A DNA stretch of 10,714 nt from an uncultured Duganella sp. Its GTDB lineage: Bacteria; Pseudomonadota; Gammaproteobacteria; Burkholderiales; Burkholderiaceae. Numbering within the stretch: position 1 is the first letter of the stretch; every line of letters begins with the position of its first letter. Both the position numbers and the translations under genes were made by a program. Shown here in pieces: positions 7,433-10,714 of this stretch. The notes beneath the pieces were generated by a model. That model was not told the origin of the DNA and made no database searches. It saw only the letters and a list, made by a program, of their open reading frames with translations. The DNA lies in the NCBI GenBank assembly GCA_946482335.1, contig CAMLRG010000185.1, forward strand, positions 1 through 10,714. Reading direction: 5' to 3'.

Positions 7433-8103
7433 CACGAGTCGGCCGGGAGTGGGATCCGGATCGCAACGCGCGTGCCGCCGCTGCCGTCGACGCTGATGCT
7501 GCCGCGCAGCGCCGCGACGCGTTCACGCATGCCGAGCAGCCCGAATGCATCCGCCTTGGCCATGTCGCCCGCGGCGATGCCCCTCCCATCGTCGGTAATG
7601 TCGATGCGCAGTTCCCCTTGGTCACGTTGCAAGCGCACCAAGGCTGCACTGGCGCCGGCATGGCGCGCAATATTGGTCAGCGATTCCTGCACCAGGCGGT
7701 AGATCGCTGTGCTGTAGTGTTCATCGAGCGCCAATGCCTCCGGGATGGCGTCGAGCTGGCAGCCGATGGCATGCCGTTTCTCGAATTCGCGCCGCAGTGA
7801 TTCCAATGCAAAGTACAAGCCGCCTTCGTCCAGGGCGCGCGGCCGCAGGTTGCCTGCAATGCGGCGCAGGGATCCAATGGCCGTGAGCAGCAGGGCATCC
7901 ATGCTGGCCAGCCGCGCTGCCGCATCGGCGGACCCGGGCGGCAACTGTTTTAACAACGTGAGTTCGACGCGCAAGGTGGCCAGCAGTTGGCCCAGGTCGT
8001 CGTGCAGTTCGCGCGAGATGTGGACGCGTTCATCCTCCCGGATTTCCGCCAGCGCGGAATCGGATGAGCGGCGTCCCTGGACGCGGGTACGGGGATGTTT
8101 CAT
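7432..8103 (-). CDS. Small soluble NarX/DegS-type (HisKA_3) sensor histidine kinase
   Basis: This 223-residue kinase has the HisKA_3 dimerisation/phosphoacceptor motif ERVHISRELHDDLGQLLATLR with likely phospho-His H34, then a complete HATPase domain: N box YRLVQESLTNIARHAGA, G1 box DDGRGI and G2 box FGLLGMRERV. Kinases of this class normally pair with NarL/FixJ regulators carrying a LuxR-type output domain. None is in the window; the adjacent regulator is of the LytTR type. There is no transmembrane segment, PAS or GAF domain before H34, so input must come from a partner or through a very short N-terminus. The ATG at 8103 has a strong AGGAGG five bases upstream. Its TGA lies within the last T of the porin terminator. 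It follows the LytTR gene by 70 bases containing a hairpin and may be co-transcribed. Confidence 0.88.
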   Translation of the reverse strand: MKHPRTRVQGRRSSDSALAEIREDERVHISRELHDDLGQLLATLRVELTLLKQLPPGSADAAARLASMDALLLTAIGSLRRIAGNLRPRALDEGGLYFALESLRREFEKRHAIGCQLDAIPEALALDEHYSTAIYRLVQESLTNIARHAGASAALVRLQRDQGELRIDITDDGRGIAAGDMAKADAFGLLGMRERVAALRGSISVDGSGGTRVAIRIPLPADS

Positions 8104-8145
8104 GTCGGCCTCCTGGCGGCAGCAGCCACCAGGACACCGTAGACC

Positions 8146-8168
8146 ATCAAGCCGCCAGGCGGCTTGAT
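8146..8168. repeat. Perfect hairpin between LytTR regulator and small kinase
   Basis: ATCAAGCCGCC at 8146-8156 is the exact inverse of GGCGGCTTGAT at 8158-8168, giving a 10-base-pair stem with a three-base loop. It starts five bases after the regulator stop in the minus-strand transcript. No T run follows on either strand, so it is not a classic intrinsic terminator. It may protect the upstream message or lower read-through into the small kinase gene. Confidence 0.7.
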
Positions 8169-8173
8169 ATGGA

Positions 8174-8941
8174 TCACATCTGCTTGAACAGGTGCAGGAA
8201 TGAGCGGCTTACTTCGAGCTTGTCGTTGCGGCCCTTGATCATGACCAGGTGGCGGCCGCGGATATCGCGCGTCACGCCTTCGATGGCATTGACGTTGACC
8301 AGCGTGGCGCGGTGGATTTGCCAGAACAGCGAAGGGTCGAGTTCTTCGGCCAGGTCGCGCACCGGCTTGCGGATCAGGGCCTCGAACTTGTCGGTCTGCA
8401 CGCAAGTGTATTTTTCGTCCGAACGGAAGAACAGGATTTCTTCCACCGGGATCATGCGCAGGTCGGAGCCGATGCTGGCCTGGATCCACTGCAGGTACTT
8501 TGGCTTGGGCGCCGCGATTTTTTCGGCCAGCTGGTTCAGGATGGCGGCCATGTCCGCGCCTTGCGCGGCGCTGGCAGCCGGCGACGACAGGCGGCTCTTC
8601 AAGCGCTCGACCGTGATCTTCAAACGCTCCGGCTCAGGCGGTTTCAGAACGTAGTCGACGGCGCCGCGCTCGAAGGCTTCGACGGCGTAGGCATCGTAGG
8701 CGGTGACGAATACCACATTGCTCTTGTTGCCGATCTCCGCGGCCGCTTCCATGCCGGTCTTGCCCGGCATGCGGATATCGAGGAAAGTGAAATCCGGTTT
8801 CAGTTCGTCGACCAGTTCAATGGCTTCATCGCCATTCTTGGCTTCGCCGAGGATTTCCAGTTCCGGCCAGACTTGTTCCAGGCGCATGCGCAGCTGGTCA
8901 CGCATCAGTCGCTCATCGTCGGCAATAATTGCTGTGGGCAT
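8174..8941 (-). CDS. LytTR-family response regulator (LytR/AlgR type)
   Basis: This two-component regulator has 255 residues. The receiver domain (1-120) has the acidic pair D8-D9, the phosphorylation site D55 in FLDIRMPG, T80 in FVTAYDAY and K100 in YVLKPPEP. A linker with an Ala-rich stretch (115-140) leads to a LytTR DNA-binding domain (about 148-252) with IPVEEILFFRSDEKYTCVQT, FWQIHRATLVNVNAIEGV and LEVSRSFLHLFKQM. It lies 64 bases downstream of the LytS-type kinase gene on the same strand and is very likely its phosphorylation partner. The ATG at 8941 has only a weak ribosome site (AGAG five bases upstream). Targets cannot be inferred; LytTR proteins usually bind paired direct repeats in promoters. 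No defect was seen. Confidence 0.94.
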   Translation of the reverse strand: MPTAIIADDERLMRDQLRMRLEQVWPELEILGEAKNGDEAIELVDELKPDFTFLDIRMPGKTGMEAAAEIGNKSNVVFVTAYDAYAVEAFERGAVDYVLKPPEPERLKITVERLKSRLSSPAASAAQGADMAAILNQLAEKIAAPKPKYLQWIQASIGSDLRMIPVEEILFFRSDEKYTCVQTDKFEALIRKPVRDLAEELDPSLFWQIHRATLVNVNAIEGVTRDIRGRHLVMIKGRNDKLEVSRSFLHLFKQM

Positions 8942-9005
8942 GGTGCTCTACTTGATGAAATAAGAAGTATCAATTATTCAATGGATCGCTGCTAATGGCA
9001 ATCGC

Positions 9006-10394
9006 TTATTCGGCGCGCGCCAACTGGTATGGCACCTCGATGATCGCAATCACGCCGCTCGGCTGGTTCGGCTCGATCTTCAGCGAAGCCTGGTCGCCGT
9101 GCAGCAGTTTGAGGCGTTCGCGGATATTCGTCAGGCCCAGGCCGGTACCGGTACTCGGTTTGGCGCCGAAGCCCAGGCCATTGTCGGTCACGGTCACCCG
9201 CAGCTTGTTGTGGGCCACCTCGGCACGCACTTTCAGGTAGCCGCCTTCCGGCTTGCCTTCCAGGCCGTGCTTGATGGCGTTCTCGACCATCGATTGCAGC
9301 ATCATCGGCGGAAAGGCGGCCGAGCGCAGGCCATCGGTAATGTCGAAGTCGACGGTCAGGCGTTCTTCCATGCGCATCTTCAGCAGGGCCAGGTAGGCGA
9401 CGACCATGTCCGCCTCGCTGCCCAGGCTGCTGGTCAGCTTGTTTTCGCGCATCTGCGGCAGGACGGCCCGCAAGTACTTGATCAGGCTGCGCTGCATGGC
9501 CGAGGCGCGCGGCGGGTCGGTTTCGATCAAGTGTTCCACCGAGGCCAGGGTATTGAACAGGAAGTGCGGCTCGACTTGCGCTTGCATCATCTGCATTTTC
9601 GCCTCGCTCAGCTGGCGCTGCATGGACTCGCGCTCAGCAGCGGCATTGGCGACCTGTGCCTCCGCTTCGGCCTTCTTCTTGCCCCCAACCAGCGCTTTCA
9701 TCGCGAAAAGGGCCAGCAACAGCAAGGTGATGAAACTGGTGAACCAGGTCGAAGCTTGCTTGTGGTAGCGCGATACCTTTTCCTCGGCTGCACTATCGAC
9801 TGCCTGTTCCAGTGCATTCGACAGTTCTTCGCCGATTTGCGGCGGCAGTTCGATGTGGACTTCCTCGCCCGGCATCGGGGCAACCGGTGCTGCCGGTGCG
9901 ACAGGCGGCTTAGCCTTGTTGCGCTTGGCTGCGGGCGGCTCGGGCGGCGCCGGGATCATGGGCGAAACTGGATTTTCCGGCAGGGCGGGGGCTGCGGCCT
10001 CCGCAGCGGCTGCCGCGGCCGCCTCGGCAGCTTCGGCAGCCGCGTGCGCATTGGCCATGTCGTCGCCGTGCCCTTCCGCGCCGGCTTCGGACTCGCTGGA
10101 CTGCTTCTTGATCTTGCCGGCGCGCGGATTGAAGTGGATACCGCTGTCGTCGATCGTGATGTTCGGGTCGGCAGTCTTGCTGCGCTTGTGCGAGCGCATC
10201 GCCATTTCTTCGTCGCGGGAAGGGGAGAATAGTTCGTCCTGCAAGATGGATGCCGCGATCATTGAGAGTGCGGCGAACAGGAAGAATTTCCACCAAGACA
10301 GTTGCGTCACCCAGCCGGTGATCGCATCAAAGCCACGGTGCAGCCAGGCCAGGATGGTTTTAGCGGTGTCTTGGGCTTTCGGTGTGGGAAACAT
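9006..10394 (-). CDS. LytS/YehU-type membrane sensor histidine kinase with Ala/Pro-rich extracytoplasmic region
   Basis: This 462-residue inner-membrane kinase is the likely partner of the LytTR regulator downstream. A first membrane helix (about 33-51, WWKFFLFAALSMIAASIL) and a second (about 217-238, WFTSFITLLLLALFAMKAL) enclose a segment of about 165 residues. That segment has no recognised sensor fold: a charged part with ITIDDSGIHFNP, an Ala-rich run (113-138), and a Pro/Ala-rich run (138-175). A coiled-coil-like linker (239-270) leads to the His_kinase (PF06580) motif QVEPHFLFNTL with phospho-His H277. The HATPase domain follows, with ENAIKHGL (371-378), TDNGLGFG (403-410) and GTGLGLTNIRERL (416-428). 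I chose ATG 10394 because an upstream start at 10514 adds 40 unconvincing residues and would run into the rRNA promoter. The ribosome site is weak (GAAAG). Confidence 0.9.
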   Translation of the reverse strand: MFPTPKAQDTAKTILAWLHRGFDAITGWVTQLSWWKFFLFAALSMIAASILQDELFSPSRDEEMAMRSHKRSKTADPNITIDDSGIHFNPRAGKIKKQSSESEAGAEGHGDDMANAHAAAEAAEAAAAAAAEAAAPALPENPVSPMIPAPPEPPAAKRNKAKPPVAPAAPVAPMPGEEVHIELPPQIGEELSNALEQAVDSAAEEKVSRYHKQASTWFTSFITLLLLALFAMKALVGGKKKAEAEAQVANAAAERESMQRQLSEAKMQMMQAQVEPHFLFNTLASVEHLIETDPPRASAMQRSLIKYLRAVLPQMRENKLTSSLGSEADMVVAYLALLKMRMEERLTVDFDITDGLRSAAFPPMMLQSMVENAIKHGLEGKPEGGYLKVRAEVAHNKLRVTVTDNGLGFGAKPSTGTGLGLTNIRERLKLLHGDQASLKIEPNQPSGVIAIIEVPYQLARAE

Positions 10395-10495
10395 TCGCGA
10401 CTTTCTATTGAATATGGGGCAAGTGTAGATAACCTTGCGCAAAGCCGCCACAGGTGTGCGACAGAATGCAGAAATCCGGGAATAGAAGAAGGCCC

Positions 10496-10524
10496 TTGCG
10501 GACAGTCCGATCATTTGCTATAGT
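10496..10524 (+). promoter_or_regulatory. Candidate rRNA promoter P1 (extended -10)
   Basis: TTGCGG (10496-10501) and TATAGT (10519-10524) are 17 bases apart, and TGC directly before the -10 makes it an extended -10 element. It lies 77 bases upstream of the second promoter, similar in layout to tandem rRNA promoters. Confidence 0.6.
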
Positions 10525-10549
10525 TCTGTCCCTCGCAACGACGCGCAAG

Positions 10550-10637
10550 CGACGAAGCGAAAAACAGAGGGGTTGACGACTAGCAGGATGTAACGCATAA
10601 TCTCACTTCTCTGCACGACGAACACAACGCTTCGTCG
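10550..10637. repeat. Ten-base inverted repeat bracketing the second rRNA promoter
   Basis: CGACGAAGCG at 10550-10559 and CGCTTCGTCG at 10628-10637 are perfect inverted copies, 68 bases apart. The arms flank the whole P2 promoter. Transcripts from P1 could pair them, while transcripts from P2 would contain only the right arm. Confidence 0.6.
10573..10601 (+). promoter_or_regulatory. Strong sigma70 promoter, candidate rRNA P2
   Basis: TTGACG (10573-10578, five of six) and CATAAT (10596-10601, five of six) have the optimal 17-base spacing, with an A-rich CGAAAAACAG just upstream. The start would be near 10608, about 40 bases before the boxA-like site. This is the best promoter match in the window. 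Confidence 0.8.
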
Positions 10638-10649
10638 GCGAAAATGCAG

Positions 10650-10661
10650 GATCTTTAACAA
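10650..10661 (+). promoter_or_regulatory. boxA-like rRNA antitermination site
   Basis: GATCTTTAACAA at 10650-10661 matches the boxA core (CTTTAACAA) that loads the Nus-factor antitermination complex in proteobacterial rRNA leaders. The GTGTGGGCG segment at 10676-10684 follows, as in other rRNA leaders. Confidence 0.85.
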
Positions 10662-10714
10662 TCAACAGTCGATAAGTGTGGGCGTTTGATGATGTGCCCG
10701 GAGCCGCAAGGCTT

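Larger units (their letters stand above)
10395..10714 (+). other. rRNA operon upstream and leader region (16S gene beyond right edge)
   Basis: These 320 bases contain no convincing protein gene. They hold two candidate promoters, an inverted repeat and a boxA site, in the order expected before a 16S gene. The block from 10644 to 10691, with GATCTTTAACAATCAACAG and then AAGTGTGGGCGTTTG, closely resembles the leader of Burkholderiales rRNA operons. The segment 10395-10495 presumably carries the promoter of the divergent kinase gene, which I could not assign with confidence. Confidence 0.8.

Noticed and set aside
5723..7435. Long minus-strand open frame opposite the half-methyltransferase and porin
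   Set aside because: The porin with signal peptide, promoter and terminator is unambiguous on the plus strand. The antisense product has no family features.
8146..8168. Intrinsic terminator between the LytTR regulator and the small kinase
   Set aside because: The stem is strong but no T run follows on either strand. It is recorded as a hairpin only.
8952..8973. TTGAT/ATCAA inverted repeat between the LytS kinase and LytTR genes
   Set aside because: Arms of five bases in AT-rich DNA are expected by chance.
10395..10514. Extra 40 N-terminal residues on the LytS-type kinase from an upstream start
   Set aside because: The extension overlaps the candidate rRNA promoter and has no ribosome site that I can support. 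The start at 10394 gives a normal N-terminus before the first membrane helix.
1..10714. CRISPR arrays, insertion sequences, tRNA genes, phage or defence genes
   Set aside because: No periodic repeats, transposase-like frames or tRNA cloverleaf were seen. The region is filled with metabolic, porin and signalling genes.

Overview
The window looks like a GC-rich betaproteobacterial chromosome, most likely Oxalobacteraceae (Massilia, Duganella or Janthinobacterium type). This is an inference from protein style, the DUF934-containing cys gene order, the Gram-negative porin and the rRNA leader, not from a database search. No mobile element, CRISPR array or tRNA was seen.

Region 1 (1-4645, minus strand) is a tightly packed assimilatory sulfate reduction operon read right to left: cysI-type sulfite reductase, a DUF934 protein, cysH (APS-type reductase), cysD, and cysN cut by the left edge. 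Junctions are overlapping or a few bases apart. CysDN make APS from sulfate and ATP, CysH reduces APS to sulfite, and the siroheme/[4Fe-4S] reductase makes sulfide. Neither cysC nor cysJ is in the visible part. This fits the APS route implied by the CysH cysteine pattern.

Region 2 (4646-6184) starts with a 148-base divergent control region holding nested inverted repeats. It is followed on the plus strand by a CysB/Cbl-type LysR regulator. The regulator stop overlaps the GTG start of a 150-residue protein that resembles the C-terminal half of a class I SAM-dependent methyltransferase, without the glycine-rich SAM-binding motif.

Region 3 (6185-7432) is a general porin gene with a candidate promoter, a GTG start, a signal peptide and a textbook UUCG-loop intrinsic terminator.

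Region 4 (7432-10394, minus strand) is a signalling cluster read right to left: a LytS-type membrane histidine kinase with an Ala/Pro-rich extracytoplasmic segment, a LytTR response regulator, and a small soluble NarX/DegS-type (HisKA_3) kinase with no sensor domain and no LuxR-type partner in view.

Region 5 (10395-10714, plus strand) is the control region of an rRNA operon: two candidate sigma70 promoters, a 10-base inverted repeat bracketing the second one, and a boxA-like antitermination site. The 16S gene itself would begin beyond the right edge.

Most of the window is ordinary housekeeping DNA. I do not see a clearly new biological system. The best leads are the half-methyltransferase coupled to cysB and the three-gene, two-kinase signalling cluster.
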